A stretch of 55,432 nucleotides of DNA from Oceanospirillales bacterium (GTDB lineage Bacteria > Pseudomonadota > Gammaproteobacteria > Pseudomonadales > Balneatricaceae): assembly GCA_018223185.1 (NCBI GenBank), contig JAAEYW010000024.1, positions 1 to 55,432 on the forward strand. Reading direction: 5' to 3'. The notes below the pieces were generated by a model that ran no database searches, was not told the DNA's origin, and saw only the letters and a program-made list of their open reading frames with translations. Below, in pieces: positions 17,760 through 26,228 of this stretch. Within the stretch, counting starts at the first letter, position 1. Each line of letters begins with the position of its first letter. Made by a program: the position numbers and the translations under genes.

Positions 17760-18239
17760 TCACTCAGGACCGGCCGGTTTATTCCACTCGTCCATTAACC
17801 CGGTTGGCGCCAGCATCTTACGGATAATCCGGTCCAGCTCATTCAGCTCATCACCCGTCAGCTCACCGGTCAGTTCATTCAGCAAATCTGCCGCAATCCC
17901 ATGCACTTTGTTACCAAGCTCTATTGCCTCTTCAGTGGGTTTAAGGCGTACCTGCCGACGGTCGCTGGGGCAGCGTTCACGCACCAGCAAATGACGTTGC
18001 TCAAGCCGGTCAAGCATACGGGTCATGGCACCACTGTCGATTGAAAGCAGACGGGTCAGATCCGAAGGCGTGTCCACCTGTTCCACCATAATCAGCCTCA
18101 TCACCCGAAACTGAGCGCCGGTGATGTTAAACGGCTTAAGATATTGCTCCAGCAACCGGTCTTTCTGCTGATTCAACAAAAAAATCAGATGAGCAATGCT
18201 AAGGCGGGTTGGCACATTGTCGTCGGTATAGTGAATCAT
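17760..18239 (-). CDS. MarR-family transcriptional repressor of the emrAB operon
   Basis: A 159-residue winged-helix regulator. The HTH region reads DTPSDLTRLLSIDSGAMTRMLDRLE (about 56-80), followed by the wing with ERCPSDRRQVRLKPTE, the conserved DxRxxxxxLT-like pattern of MarR/EmrR/SlyA proteins. It is first in the emrAB operon, with two perfect palindromes in its promoter, so autorepression relieved by drug or phenolic ligands is likely. EmrR/MprA is the nearest functional analogue. Confidence 0.9.
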   Translation of the reverse strand: MIHYTDDNVPTRLSIAHLIFLLNQQKDRLLEQYLKPFNITGAQFRVMRLIMVEQVDTPSDLTRLLSIDSGAMTRMLDRLEQRHLLVRERCPSDRRQVRLKPTEEAIELGNKVHGIAADLLNELTGELTGDELNELDRIIRKMLAPTGLMDEWNKPAGPE

Positions 18240-18272
18240 CGTTACTCTCTTATACTAATCAAACCCATATAT

Positions 18273-18284
18273 CTGCCTAGGCAG
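18273..18284. promoter_or_regulatory. MarR operator 1 (perfect palindrome)
   Basis: CTGCCTAGGCAG is a perfect 12-bp palindrome located 34 bp before the marR start, in the predicted 5' leader. It differs from operator 2 only in the central two bases. Confidence 0.7.
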
Positions 18285-18302
18285 CTATTATTAAAACAAA
18301 TA

Positions 18303-18314
18303 CTGCCATGGCAG
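18303..18314. promoter_or_regulatory. MarR operator 2 (perfect palindrome)
   Basis: CTGCCATGGCAG is a perfect palindrome centred 30 bp (about three helical turns) from operator 1. On the minus strand it lies directly after a perfect TTGACA (plus-strand 18323-18328), i.e. between -35 and -10 of the marR-emrAB promoter. Confidence 0.7.
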
Positions 18315-18417
18315 GTATAATTTGTCAAAATGATTAAAAGCGCTGCACCGAAGCAAACAGATACAATGCACTAAGTCTGACGTTCACTTGTCTACCCGGT
18401 GTGATGGAGAATTTAAC

Positions 18418-18873
18418 ATGATGACAAAGCTGAAATCCCTGCTGGACACCCTCCTGCCGCCGGAAAGTAACTTCCCCGGCGACCCACAGAACGTTATATC
18501 CCTCGCGTCAGCCGCCCTGATGGTAGAGGTACTGCTGTCAGACTACGAGCGAAAGCCTGAAGAGAAAAAAACACTGCGGGATGTTCTGAAAAAAAGTTTT
18601 GCCCTGAATCAGGCCACTGCAGATGAGCTGCTCCAGCAGGCCCAAAAGGCGCAGCGGGATGCAACCGATTATTTTCGCTTCACGTCACAGATTAATGAGA
18701 TCTGCACGCCTCAGGAAAAGATCTTGCTAATCGAGAATCTGTGGCGGGTGGCCTATGCCGACGGCGAGCTACACCATTACGAAGAGCATGTAATTCGTCG
18801 TATAGCCGATCTGATCTATGTTTCACACACTGATTTTATTACGGCTAAGTTGCGGGTTATTGAGTCAGTCTGA
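18418..18873 (+). CDS. TerB-family protein (tellurite-resistance-like domain)
   Basis: About 152 residues, all-helical. It fits the TerB/DjlA-like fold family: acidic and hydrophobic helices, a central ALMVEVLLSDYE segment, and the diagnostic VAYADGELHHYEEHVIRRIADL near residue 116. Despite the name, single TerB proteins of this type are not shown to give tellurite resistance; metal binding by the acidic residues is possible. GGAGA seven bases before ATG 18418 supports this start over an upstream TTG. Monocistronic, divergent from marR, and ended by a terminator shared with ssb. Confidence 0.83.
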   Translation: MMTKLKSLLDTLLPPESNFPGDPQNVISLASAALMVEVLLSDYERKPEEKKTLRDVLKKSFALNQATADELLQQAQKAQRDATDYFRFTSQINEICTPQEKILLIENLWRVAYADGELHHYEEHVIRRIADLIYVSHTDFITAKLRVIESV

Positions 18874-18893
18874 ACACCCGGCAAACCAGACAT

Positions 18894-18919
18894 AAAAAAC
18901 CCGCCGATGCGGGTTTTTT
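18894..18919. terminator. Bidirectional terminator between terB-like gene and ssb
   Basis: CCCGC / GCGGG stem with loop CGAT, six A on the left and six T on the right. It serves both convergent genes. Confidence 0.9.
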
Positions 18920-18944
18920 ATAGTAAACAACTTCTTCATATCAT

Positions 18945-19484
18945 TCAGAACGGGATATCATCGTCAAAATCATCCAGGCCCGGAGCAGGCTGCGGTGCTG
19001 GATTCTGTCGCGGCTGTTGCTGCGGCTTCTGATAATTTTGTTGTGGTGCCTGTTGTGGCTGGTAGTTCTGCTGCGGAGCCTGTTGTGGCGCCTGCTGATA
19101 GCCACCGGCCTGAGGTTGTTGATAACCGCCACCGCTTCCACCTTCAGCACGACCATCCAGCATCTGCATTTCACTGGCTACAATCTCAGTGGTGTAACGA
19201 TCCTGTCCCTGCTGATCCTGCCATTTACGGGTGCGCAGCGAACCTTCCAGATAGACTTTAGAACCTTTATGCAGGTACTCACCGGCGATCTCAGCCAGAC
19301 GGTTGAAAAACACCACCCGGTGCCACTCGGTACGCTCCTGCTGCTGACCTGTCTGCTTATCTTTCCATGATTCAGAGGTCGCCACCGTGATGTTGGTCAC
19401 CGCATTGCCGCTCGGCATATATTTAGTTTCAGGCTCATTGCCCAGGTTACCAATCAGGATGACTTTGTTAACACCGCGTGCCAT
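18945..19484 (-). CDS. ssb: Single-stranded DNA-binding protein
   Basis: Homotetrameric OB-fold protein that coats single-stranded DNA in replication and repair. The OB domain spans about residues 1-115 ([15 protein letters not shown] ... [12 protein letters not shown]). It is followed by a Gln/Pro/Gly-rich linker with repeated QQAPQQNYQ-like units and the acidic tip DDFDDDIPF that recruits partner proteins. I choose ATG 19484 (GGAG nearby) over a TTG four codons upstream. This gives 179 residues, matching E. coli. It is divergent from uvrA, an arrangement common in gammaproteobacteria. Confidence 0.97.
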   Translation of the reverse strand: MARGVNKVILIGNLGNEPETKYMPSGNAVTNITVATSESWKDKQTGQQQERTEWHRVVFFNRLAEIAGEYLHKGSKVYLEGSLRTRKWQDQQGQDRYTTEIVASEMQMLDGRAEGGSGGGYQQPQAGGYQQAPQQAPQQNYQPQQAPQQNYQKPQQQPRQNPAPQPAPGLDDFDDDIPF

Positions 19485-19656
19485 TGATTTCTCCAATTTT
19501 CTTTAACTTTTTGCAACCGTTGCTGCACATTTATTACAGCCAATGCATTGGGCTAAAGCATATCATAAATAACCATGGAAAATATCTTCAGATCAGGTGT
19601 TGGCGACACGCATAACTCTTTATACTTGTCCTTTTGCATTGGACACGGATACAACG

Positions 19657-22491
19657 ATGGACAAGATAGTGGTTCGCGGCGCCAGAACACACAACCTGAA
19701 AAATATCGACATCGAGATCCCCCGGGATAAACTGGTTGTTATTACCGGGCTGTCTGGTTCCGGTAAATCGTCACTGGCATTTGATACGCTCTACGCTGAA
19801 GGCCAGCGCCGCTATGTAGAATCTCTCTCTACTTATGCCCGTCAGTTCCTGTCAATGATGGAAAAGCCTGATGTCGATCATATTGAGGGACTCTCACCCG
19901 CCATCTCAATTGAACAGAAATCCACCTCTCACAACCCTCGTTCCACCGTCGGCACCATTACCGAGATCTATGACTATCTGCGTCTGCTATTCGCCCGTGC
20001 AGGCGAACCGCGCTGCCCGGATCACGATCTGCCATTAACAGCACAAACTGTCAGTCAGATGGTCGACCAGGTTCTTGCGCTACCGGAAGGCACCAAACTA
20101 ATGCTGCTGGCTCCGGTGATTCAGGGGCGCAAAGGTGAGCACTTACACACTATTAGTGAACTGCGTGCTCAGGGCTTTGTCCGTGCCCGCGTCAACGGCA
20201 TCGTCTGCGATATCGACAGCATTCCGGATCTGGATAAGAATAAAAAGCACCACATAGAAGCGGTTGTTGATCGCTTTAAAGTCCGTGATGACCTGCAGAT
20301 CCGCCTGGCCGAATCGTTTGAAACAGCACTGGCCATGACCGACGGTATCGCCACCATCAGCTATATGGATGGTGATGGTGAAGAGCTGGTATTTTCCGCC
20401 CGGTTTGCCTGCCCGAAATGCGGTCACAGCATCCAGGAACTGGAACCACGGATGTTCTCTTTCAATAACCCTCACGGAGCGTGTTCGTCCTGTGACGGAT
20501 TGGGTGTGAAGCAGTTTTTTGACCCTCGCAAAGTAGTTTCCGATAACACTCTGACACTATCAGAAGGGGCTATCAGAGGCTGGGACCGCCGCGCGCTATA
20601 TTACTTCCAGCAGCTGAAGGCCGTAGCCGATCATTACGGTTTCAATATGGACACCCCGTTCCAAGAACTGACCACTAAACAACAGAAAATGATTCTGGAA
20701 GGCAGTGGCAAAGAGGATATCGCATTTCGTTATCTGAATGACCGCGGCGATGTAATAAGTAAATCCCACCCCTTTGAAGGCGTGCTGAACAACCTCTCCC
20801 GCCGCTACCGGGAAACTGAATCCGACATGGTGCGGGAGGATCTGGCCAAATATATCAATATGCAGGAGTGCCCCGCCTGCCATGGTAGCCGGCTACGCCG
20901 TGATGCCCGCCATGTATATATTGATGAGAAAACATTGCCTGAACTGGTGCGTCTGTCAATCGGCGACAGCTGTGATTATTTTGATAACCTTCACCTGACA
21001 GGTAAGCAGGGTGAGATCGCTGAGAAGATCCTCAAAGAGATCCGCCTGCGACTGGAGTTCCTCGTCAATGTCGGGCTCGATTACCTCTCTCTGGAACGCA
21101 GCGCCGAAACCCTCTCCGGCGGTGAAGCACAACGGATCCGACTGGCCAGCCAGATCGGTGCCGGACTGGTCGGGGTGATGTACATTCTCGACGAGCCCTC
21201 AATCGGGCTGCATCAACGCGATAACGACCGTTTGCTGAAAACCCTGATCCATCTGCGGGATCTTGGTAATACCGTGATAGTCGTGGAGCATGACGAGGAT
21301 GCAATACGTCTGGCCGACTATGTCATCGATATCGGCCCCGGCGCCGGTGTCCATGGTGGTGAGATTATCGCGCAGGGCACCCCGGCAGAACTGATGCAAT
21401 GCAAAGAATCAATGACCGCCGACTATCTCTCAGGCCGGCGCAGAATCGAAGTTCCAACCGAGCGTCACGAATCCGACGGACGCTGGCTGCAACTACATGG
21501 TGCGACAGGCAACAACCTGAACAGTGTTAACCTTGATATACCTCTGGGCCTGTTGACCTGTGTTACCGGCGTATCAGGCTCAGGTAAATCCACCCTGATC
21601 AACGGTACCCTCTACCCGATTGCCGCCACCGAACTGAATGGTGCCACCACCCTCGATGCTGCACCTTATAAAGAGCTGAAAGGAATGGATCTGCTGGATA
21701 AAGTGATCGATATCGATCAGAGCCCTATCGGGCGGACACCGCGCTCCAACCCAGCCACCTACACCGGCATTTTTACCCCCATCCGCGAACTGTTTGCGGG
21801 CACTCAGGAAGCACGTTCCCGGGGTTATAAACCGGGACGCTTCAGTTTTAATGTCAAAGGCGGCCGCTGTGAGGCCTGTCAGGGCGATGGCGTTATCAAG
21901 GTAGAGATGCATTTCCTGCCCGATATCTACGTTCCCTGCGACGTCTGTAAGGGCAAACGTTACAACCGGGAAACCCTGGAAGTTAAATACAAAGGCAAGA
22001 GCATCCACGAAGTACTGGAGATGACAGTTGAAGATGGCCGCGAATTCTTTGACGCGATTCCAGCCCTCTCCCGCCGACTACAAACCCTGATTGATGTGGG
22101 TCTCTCCTATATCCGTCTCGGGCAGGCCGCTACCACTCTGTCCGGTGGTGAAGCGCAGCGGGTAAAACTGGCCAAAGAACTGAGTAAACGGGATACCGGT
22201 AAGACCCTCTATATCCTCGATGAGCCAACCACCGGCCTGCACTTCTACGATATTCAGCAACTACTGAATGTCCTCTATCGCCTGCGCGATCATGGCAACA
22301 CCATCGTAGTGATAGAGCACAACCTGGATGTGATCAAAACCGCAGACTGGATTATCGATCTGGGCCCTGAAGGCGGCACACGCGGCGGGCATATCATCGC
22401 CACCGGCACGCCGGAAGCGGTTGCAGATATTGCAGGATCGTATACCGGGCAGTTTCTTAAGCCTTTGTTAGATAGAGCTAAGAGTAGCTAG
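19657..22491 (+). CDS. uvrA: Excinuclease ABC subunit A (UvrA)
   Basis: ATP-dependent damage recognition subunit of nucleotide excision repair. Starting at [17 protein letters not shown] gives 944 residues (E. coli 940); the extra 20 upstream codons in frame look untranslated. Domain 1 has Walker [10 protein letters not shown] (31-39), a zinc finger from CPKCG to CSSCDG, signature [14 protein letters not shown] and Walker [13 protein letters not shown]. Domain 2 has [10 protein letters not shown], a second finger from CEAC to [18 protein letters not shown] and [13 protein letters not shown]. Divergent from ssb. A LexA-box-like sequence in between is one base too long, so SOS control is not shown. 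Confidence 0.97.
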   Translation: MDKIVVRGARTHNLKNIDIEIPRDKLVVITGLSGSGKSSLAFDTLYAEGQRRYVESLSTYARQFLSMMEKPDVDHIEGLSPAISIEQKSTSHNPRSTVGTITEIYDYLRLLFARAGEPRCPDHDLPLTAQTVSQMVDQVLALPEGTKLMLLAPVIQGRKGEHLHTISELRAQGFVRARVNGIVCDIDSIPDLDKNKKHHIEAVVDRFKVRDDLQIRLAESFETALAMTDGIATISYMDGDGEELVFSARFACPKCGHSIQELEPRMFSFNNPHGACSSCDGLGVKQFFDPRKVVSDNTLTLSEGAIRGWDRRALYYFQQLKAVADHYGFNMDTPFQELTTKQQKMILEGSGKEDIAFRYLNDRGDVISKSHPFEGVLNNLSRRYRETESDMVREDLAKYINMQECPACHGSRLRRDARHVYIDEKTLPELVRLSIGDSCDYFDNLHLTGKQGEIAEKILKEIRLRLEFLVNVGLDYLSLERSAETLSGGEAQRIRLASQIGAGLVGVMYILDEPSIGLHQRDNDRLLKTLIHLRDLGNTVIVVEHDEDAIRLADYVIDIGPGAGVHGGEIIAQGTPAELMQCKESMTADYLSGRRRIEVPTERHESDGRWLQLHGATGNNLNSVNLDIPLGLLTCVTGVSGSGKSTLINGTLYPIAATELNGATTLDAAPYKELKGMDLLDKVIDIDQSPIGRTPRSNPATYTGIFTPIRELFAGTQEARSRGYKPGRFSFNVKGGRCEACQGDGVIKVEMHFLPDIYVPCDVCKGKRYNRETLEVKYKGKSIHEVLEMTVEDGREFFDAIPALSRRLQTLIDVGLSYIRLGQAATTLSGGEAQRVKLAKELSKRDTGKTLYILDEPTTGLHFYDIQQLLNVLYRLRDHGNTIVVIEHNLDVIKTADWIIDLGPEGGTRGGHIIATGTPEAVADIAGSYTGQFLKPLLDRAKSS

Positions 22492-22550
22492 AACGTCGCT
22501 TCGCGACTCGCTAGACGCGGCTGCGCCGCTTGCTAGTGGCTAGAAAAAAC
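22485..22550 (-). repeat. GNA mini-hairpin cluster 1 (two units, minus orientation)
   Basis: Two tiny perfect hairpins at 22495-22507 and 22517-22529. Read on the minus strand they are GCGGC-GCA-GCCGC and GTCGC-GAA-GCGAC. Each has a 5-bp stem and a GNA triloop closed by C-G, in CTAG-containing flanks (ctagcaa before, gtctag or gttctag after). The cluster begins at the uvrA stop codon. It belongs to the same family as cluster 2 but faces the other way. Confidence 0.8.
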
Positions 22551-22561
22551 GTGAAGAGCAG

Positions 22562-22593
22562 AAAGGCTGATGCTGGTTCCATCGGCCTTTTTT
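22562..22593 (+). terminator. Intrinsic terminator of uvrA
   Basis: AAAGGCTGATG (22562-22572) pairs with CATCGGCCTTT (22580-22590) with one G-T wobble, a 7-base loop, and a T-tract of six. Confidence 0.85.
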
Positions 22594-22880
22594 ATAGGTA
22601 TTCGATACAGGTCAGTCGAACACTTAAAAAAGAGCTCAAATCGCAATACGGATGCATTATCATTATCCAAAACGATATTGGTAAACAGGGGCGCAATTAC
22701 CATCCAAAAGACTAGGGAAAAATCTACATTCAAGCGGATATTCATACTGCTGACAATCGCAATGGTCATTGTGATTACCGTTTAGCTGATATATTTTTCT
22801 ATAAATATTTTCTCCTCAAATATGAAATTAACATTTCACTGAAGATGGCAGAGACTTAATGATTCGTGCGTTTGACTTCC
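22594..22880. other. A/T-rich intergenic segment between the two hairpin clusters
   Basis: About 290 bp of lower GC than its surroundings. Short ORFs on both strands (71 codons plus, 78 codons minus) run into the uvrA terminator or hairpins and have no ribosome binding site or recognisable domain. One ends in a hydrophobic stretch, but I do not support a gene here. Confidence 0.6.
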
Positions 22881-22996
22881 TAGCAAGTCCCGAAGGGACG
22901 TCTAACCACTAGCAGGAAGCGTAGCTTCCGTTCTTGCCAGCACCGCAGGTGCGTTCTGCTTTTATCCGTTCTAGCGAGCGCCGCAGGCGCGGTCTG
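22880..22996 (+). repeat. GNA mini-hairpin cluster 2 (four units)
   Basis: Four consecutive hairpins at 22887-22899 (GTCCC-GAA-GGGAC), 22915-22929 (GGAAGC-GTA-GCTTCC), 22940-22952 (GCACC-GCA-GGTGC) and 22978-22990 (GCGCC-GCA-GGCGC). Flanks follow tagcaa or tagcga before and gttct or gtct after. Stem sequences differ from unit to unit but pairing is always perfect, and the loop is always GNA with a C-G closing pair. Confidence 0.85.
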
Positions 22997-23025
22997 CGGG
23001 TGTTTTTGAGCCCGATTTCCAGGCG

Positions 23026-23054
23026 AAAAAAAACCCGGCATAAGCCGGGTTTTA
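23026..23054. terminator. Terminator of the alpha operon (after rplQ)
   Basis: AAACCCGGC (23031-23039), loop ATAA, GCCGGGTTT (23044-23052), flanked by A-run and T-rich sequence. It acts on the minus strand at the end of the ribosomal protein block. Confidence 0.9.
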
Positions 23055-23070
23055 TTAAGAGTCGAAGAGA

Positions 23071-23463
23071 TTAATCTTCAGAATCTTCTACCGCTACAGC
23101 ATCCGCTGGACGGTCAACCAGTTCAACGTAAGCCATCGGAGCGTTGTCACCAGTACGGAATCCACATTTCAGAATGCGAATGTATCCGCCTGGACGACCT
23201 TCGTAGCGAGGACCCAGTTCGTTAAACAGTTTACCGACAGCTTCTTTGCTGCGGGTACGGGCAAAGGCCAGACGACGGTTAGCAACCGAGTCTACTTTTG
23301 CCAGTGTGATCAGAGGCTCAGCAACACGACGCAGCTCTTTAGCTTTAGGCAGCGTGGTCTTGATGAGCTCATGTTCGAACAGGCTTACAGCCATGTTCTT
23401 GAACATTGCTTTACGGTGCGCACTTGTACGATTAAAGTGACGACCTGATTTACGATGACGCAT
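23071..23463 (-). CDS. rplQ: 50S ribosomal protein L17
   Basis: Large-subunit protein near the peptide exit tunnel. The 130-residue product opens with [24 protein letters not shown], the invariant L17 N-terminus, and ends with an acidic tail (VAVEDSED). It is the last gene of the alpha operon, directly after rpoA and before a terminator, as in E. coli. Confidence 0.98.
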   Translation of the reverse strand: MRHRKSGRHFNRTSAHRKAMFKNMAVSLFEHELIKTTLPKAKELRRVAEPLITLAKVDSVANRRLAFARTRSKEAVGKLFNELGPRYEGRPGGYIRILKCGFRTGDNAPMAYVELVDRPADAVAVEDSED

Positions 23464-23503
23464 CTTTTTATCCTTGCCAAACTGTTAGGTTTAAAACCGC
23501 AGA

Positions 23504-24508
23504 TCAGGAAGCGACTTTATCGTCGTTTCTGATGCTCGCCGGTGGCCAGTTTTCCAGGCGCATACCAAGCGACAGACCTTTAGACGCCAAAACGTCCTTG
23601 ATCTCGGTCAGCGATTTCTTACCCAAGTTCGGAGTCTTAAGCAGTTCTACTTCGGTACGCTGAATCAGATCACCGATATAGTAGATCTGCTCTGCCTTCA
23701 GACAGTTGGCGGAACGTACAGTCAGCTCCAGATCATCAACCGGACGCAGCAGGATCGGATCGATCTCTGGTTCTTCCGGTTCATCGTTAACCTGATCCTT
23801 ACCACCTTCCAGATCTACAAATACAGCCAGTTGCTGCTGCAGAATAGTTGCAGCACGACGGATGCATTCTTCCGGATCGATAGTACCATTGGATTCAATG
23901 TCAATAACCAACTTATCTAAGTCAGTACGCTGTTCAACACGAGCACTTTCAACTACATACGAAACCAGGCGAACCGGGCTGTAGGTAGCATCGAGCTGCA
24001 GGCGACCGATGGTCCGTGACTCGTCTTCATCAGATACGCGCGCATCAGCTGGCACATAGCCACGACCACGCACGATCTTCAGTTGCATGTTAAGGCTTGC
24101 ACCTTCGCTCAGATGAGCGATGACATGCTCTGGATTCGCGATTTCAACGTCCTGATTCAGCTGAATATCAGCTGCTGTAACAGGACCCGCTTCGCTCTTA
24201 GACAGAGTCAGGGTTGCTTCGTCACCATTGTGCAGCGCGACTGCAACACCTTTAAGGTTGAGCAGGATTTCAATTACGTCCTCCTGCACACCCTCGATGG
24301 TGCTGTACTCATGCAGCACACCCTCGATCTCTACTTCAGTGATGGCACAGCCAGGCATTGAAGAGAGAAGGATACGGCGTAGCGCATTACCCAGCGTATG
24401 GCCAAAACCGCGCTCCAGTGGTTCCAAAGTAACTTTTGCACGAGTTGCACTAATTTCCTGAACGTCGATGTGACGGGGACTTAGAAACTCGTTTACTGAA
24501 CGCTGCAT
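23504..24508 (-). CDS. rpoA: RNA polymerase alpha subunit
   Basis: Assembles RNA polymerase and contacts UP elements and activators. The 334-residue protein is slightly longer than E. coli's 329. The N-terminal dimerisation domain includes [26 protein letters not shown] (31-56) that nucleates beta binding. A linker ([20 protein letters not shown]) leads to the C-terminal domain with the DNA-contact region [19 protein letters not shown] and [16 protein letters not shown]. It sits between rpsD and rplQ in the alpha operon. Confidence 0.98.
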   Translation of the reverse strand: MQRSVNEFLSPRHIDVQEISATRAKVTLEPLERGFGHTLGNALRRILLSSMPGCAITEVEIEGVLHEYSTIEGVQEDVIEILLNLKGVAVALHNGDEATLTLSKSEAGPVTAADIQLNQDVEIANPEHVIAHLSEGASLNMQLKIVRGRGYVPADARVSDEDESRTIGRLQLDATYSPVRLVSYVVESARVEQRTDLDKLVIDIESNGTIDPEECIRRAATILQQQLAVFVDLEGGKDQVNDEPEEPEIDPILLRPVDDLELTVRSANCLKAEQIYYIGDLIQRTEVELLKTPNLGKKSLTEIKDVLASKGLSLGMRLENWPPASIRNDDKVAS

Positions 24509-24534
24509 AGTTCCACCAATTAAGAAGTCAATAT

Positions 24535-25155
24535 TTACTTAGAGTACAGTTCGACAATCAGCTGCTCGTTGATATCAGCAGACAGATCGCTACGCTCTGG
24601 CAGGGACTTGAAAGTACCTTCCATCTTCGCAGCATCAACGTCTACCCACTCAACAGAGGTGCGCTGAGAAGCCAGCTCAAGTGCGTGTTTGATACGCAGC
24701 TGAGTCTTAGACTTTTCACGAACGGCAACCACGTCACCAGCTTGTACCTGGTAAGATGGAACGTTCACAGACTGACCGTTAACTGTAATCTGGCGATGAG
24801 AAACTACCTGACGCGCTTCAGCACGAGTAGATCCAAATCCCATACGATAGACAACATTGTCTAGACGCCCTTCCAGCAGCTGAAGAAGGTTAGTACCAGT
24901 CGCTCCAGAGCGACGGGCAGCTTCCTTGTAGTAGCTGCGGAATTGCTTTTCAAGTACGCCGTATGTACGACGAACTTTCTGTTTTTCACGAAGCTGTAAA
25001 CCGTAATCAGATAAACGACCACGACGAGCGCCATGTACACCTGGAACATTTTCAGCTTTACACTTACTGTCCAGAGCACGAACACCGCTCTTCAGGAAAA
25101 GGTCGGTACCTTCACGGCGAGACAGCTTACATGTTGGTCCTAAATAACGAGCCAT
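24535..25155 (-). CDS. rpsD: 30S ribosomal protein S4
   Basis: Primary 16S rRNA-binding protein of the small-subunit body, and translational repressor of the alpha operon in E. coli. The 206 residues match the E. coli length, with [21 protein letters not shown] at the start and the S4 RNA-binding domain [31 protein letters not shown] at about 92-122. The alpha leader upstream of rpsM has a hairpin that could be its autoregulatory target. Confidence 0.98.
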   Translation of the reverse strand: MARYLGPTCKLSRREGTDLFLKSGVRALDSKCKAENVPGVHGARRGRLSDYGLQLREKQKVRRTYGVLEKQFRSYYKEAARRSGATGTNLLQLLEGRLDNVVYRMGFGSTRAEARQVVSHRQITVNGQSVNVPSYQVQAGDVVAVREKSKTQLRIKHALELASQRTSVEWVDVDAAKMEGTFKSLPERSDLSADINEQLIVELYSK

Positions 25156-25173
25156 ATTATTACTGTCTCCGGA

Positions 25174-25563
25174 TTAAACGCGACGTTTCTTCGGTGGACG
25201 ACAACCGTTGTGAGGAATCGGTGTCACGTCCGTGATGTTGTTAACCTTGTATCCACATGCATTCAATGCACGTACAGCGGATTCACGGCCTGGGCCTGGG
25301 CCCTTAACAAAAACGTCTAAATTCTTTAGACCATACTCTTGAGCAGCTACACCTGCACGTTCCGCAGCAACCTGTGCCGCGAAGGGTGTACTCTTACGAG
25401 AACCACGGAAGCCGGAGCCGCCTGCGGTTGCCCAACTCAGGGTATTGCCCTGACGATCAGTAATAGTAATGATCGTGTTGTTAAATGAAGCGTGGATGTG
25501 AGCGAATCCGTCAACAACCTGCTTTTTAACCTTTTTACGTGTGCGATTACCTGGCTTAGCCAT
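25174..25563 (-). CDS. rpsK: 30S ribosomal protein S11
   Basis: Platform protein of the small subunit, near the mRNA exit and Shine-Dalgarno helix. The 129 residues have the typical basic N-terminus, [19 protein letters not shown] and the conserved end [18 protein letters not shown]. Alpha operon, between rpsM and rpsD with short spacers. Confidence 0.98.
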   Translation of the reverse strand: MAKPGNRTRKKVKKQVVDGFAHIHASFNNTIITITDRQGNTLSWATAGGSGFRGSRKSTPFAAQVAAERAGVAAQEYGLKNLDVFVKGPGPGRESAVRALNACGYKVNNITDVTPIPHNGCRPPKKRRV

Positions 25564-25587
25564 ACTGGAAATTCCTATCGCTTACCA

Positions 25588-25944
25588 TTACTTACGGATT
25601 GGCTTACGTGGGCCCTTACGGGTACGCGCATTAGTCTTAGTGCGCTGACCACGGAGAGGCAGACTACGGCGATGCCGCAGACCACGATAACAGCCCAGAT
25701 CCATCAAGCGCTTGATGTTCATGGATACTTCACGGCGAAGATCGCCTTCAACTGTCATCTTGGCAATTTCGCCACGTACGATGTCCAGTTGCTCTTCTGA
25801 CAAATCTGCAATCTTAGTGGATTCTGCAATCCCACAAGTAGCGCAGAGGTCCTTCGCTGTAGTGCGGCCAATTCCGAAGATGTAAGTCAATGAAATTACC
25901 GCATGCTTATTGTCAGGAATATTGACGCCAGCTATACGGGCCAT
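25588..25944 (-). CDS. rpsM: 30S ribosomal protein S13
   Basis: Head protein of the small subunit contacting the P-site tRNA and intersubunit bridges. 118 residues beginning [26 protein letters not shown] and ending in a basic tail ([13 protein letters not shown]). GGAG precedes the ATG. It is the first gene of the alpha operon, preceded by a near-consensus promoter and a leader hairpin. Confidence 0.98.
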   Translation of the reverse strand: MARIAGVNIPDNKHAVISLTYIFGIGRTTAKDLCATCGIAESTKIADLSEEQLDIVRGEIAKMTVEGDLRREVSMNIKRLMDLGCYRGLRHRRSLPLRGQRTKTNARTRKGPRKPIRK

Positions 25945-25971
25945 TCAATTTACTCCAACTCATTAGCATGC

Positions 25972-25990
25972 ACCTGTGCTTTTCACAGGT
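25972..25990 (-). promoter_or_regulatory. Alpha-operon leader hairpin, candidate S4 regulatory element
   Basis: A perfect 7-bp stem (plus-strand ACCTGTG / CACAGGT) with a 5-base loop, lying between the predicted transcription start and the rpsM ATG. In E. coli the equivalent leader forms a pseudoknot bound by S4. Position supports the same role, but the pseudoknot is not verified. Confidence 0.45.
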
Positions 25991-26023
25991 ACTGCAAATT
26001 CTTCTATTAATGGAAGGCGCGAG

Positions 26024-26052
26024 ATTCTACACTTTGATCAAAAATAAATCAA
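26024..26052 (-). promoter_or_regulatory. Alpha-operon promoter (before rpsM)
   Basis: On the minus strand TTGATT (26052-26047) and TAGAAT (26029-26024) are separated by exactly 17 bp. This gives a leader of roughly 75 nt before rpsM, matching the separate alpha promoter of enteric bacteria. Confidence 0.75.
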
Positions 26053-26087
26053 GGCTTCGCGCCAACCACTCCCAGACCAGGCGTTAA

Positions 26088-26204
26088 TTAACCCTGGCGC
26101 TGCTTGTGTCGTGGTTCAACTTTGCAGATTACCCGCAGAGTACCGTTACGACGTACGATCTTGCAGTTACGGCAGATTTTCTTAACAGATGCACGTACTT
26201 TCAT
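26088..26204 (-). CDS. rpmJ: 50S ribosomal protein L36
   Basis: A 38-residue large-subunit protein: [20 protein letters not shown]... ending PRHKQRQG. Zinc ligands Cys11, Cys14, Cys27 and His33 are all present, so it is the zinc-binding C+ form. GGAG lies before the ATG. Located right after secY, at the end of the spc operon as in E. coli. Confidence 0.97.
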   Translation of the reverse strand: MKVRASVKKICRNCKIVRRNGTLRVICKVEPRHKQRQG

Positions 26205-26228
26205 GATCAACTCCAAATAGCAGGAGGG

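Noticed and set aside
19523-19539. LexA-box-like sequence between ssb and uvrA (CTGC...ACAG)
   Set aside because: Spacing is one base too long and the left half is CTGC, not CTGT; not enough to claim SOS control.
22530-22785. Short ORFs (61-78 codons) in the uvrA-rplQ spacer
   Set aside because: They run through the uvrA terminator or mini-hairpins, lack ribosome binding sites and have no recognisable motif.
22880-22996. CRISPR array
   Set aside because: Units are short palindromes with unequal spacing and non-identical stems; no direct repeats of CRISPR length and no cas genes.
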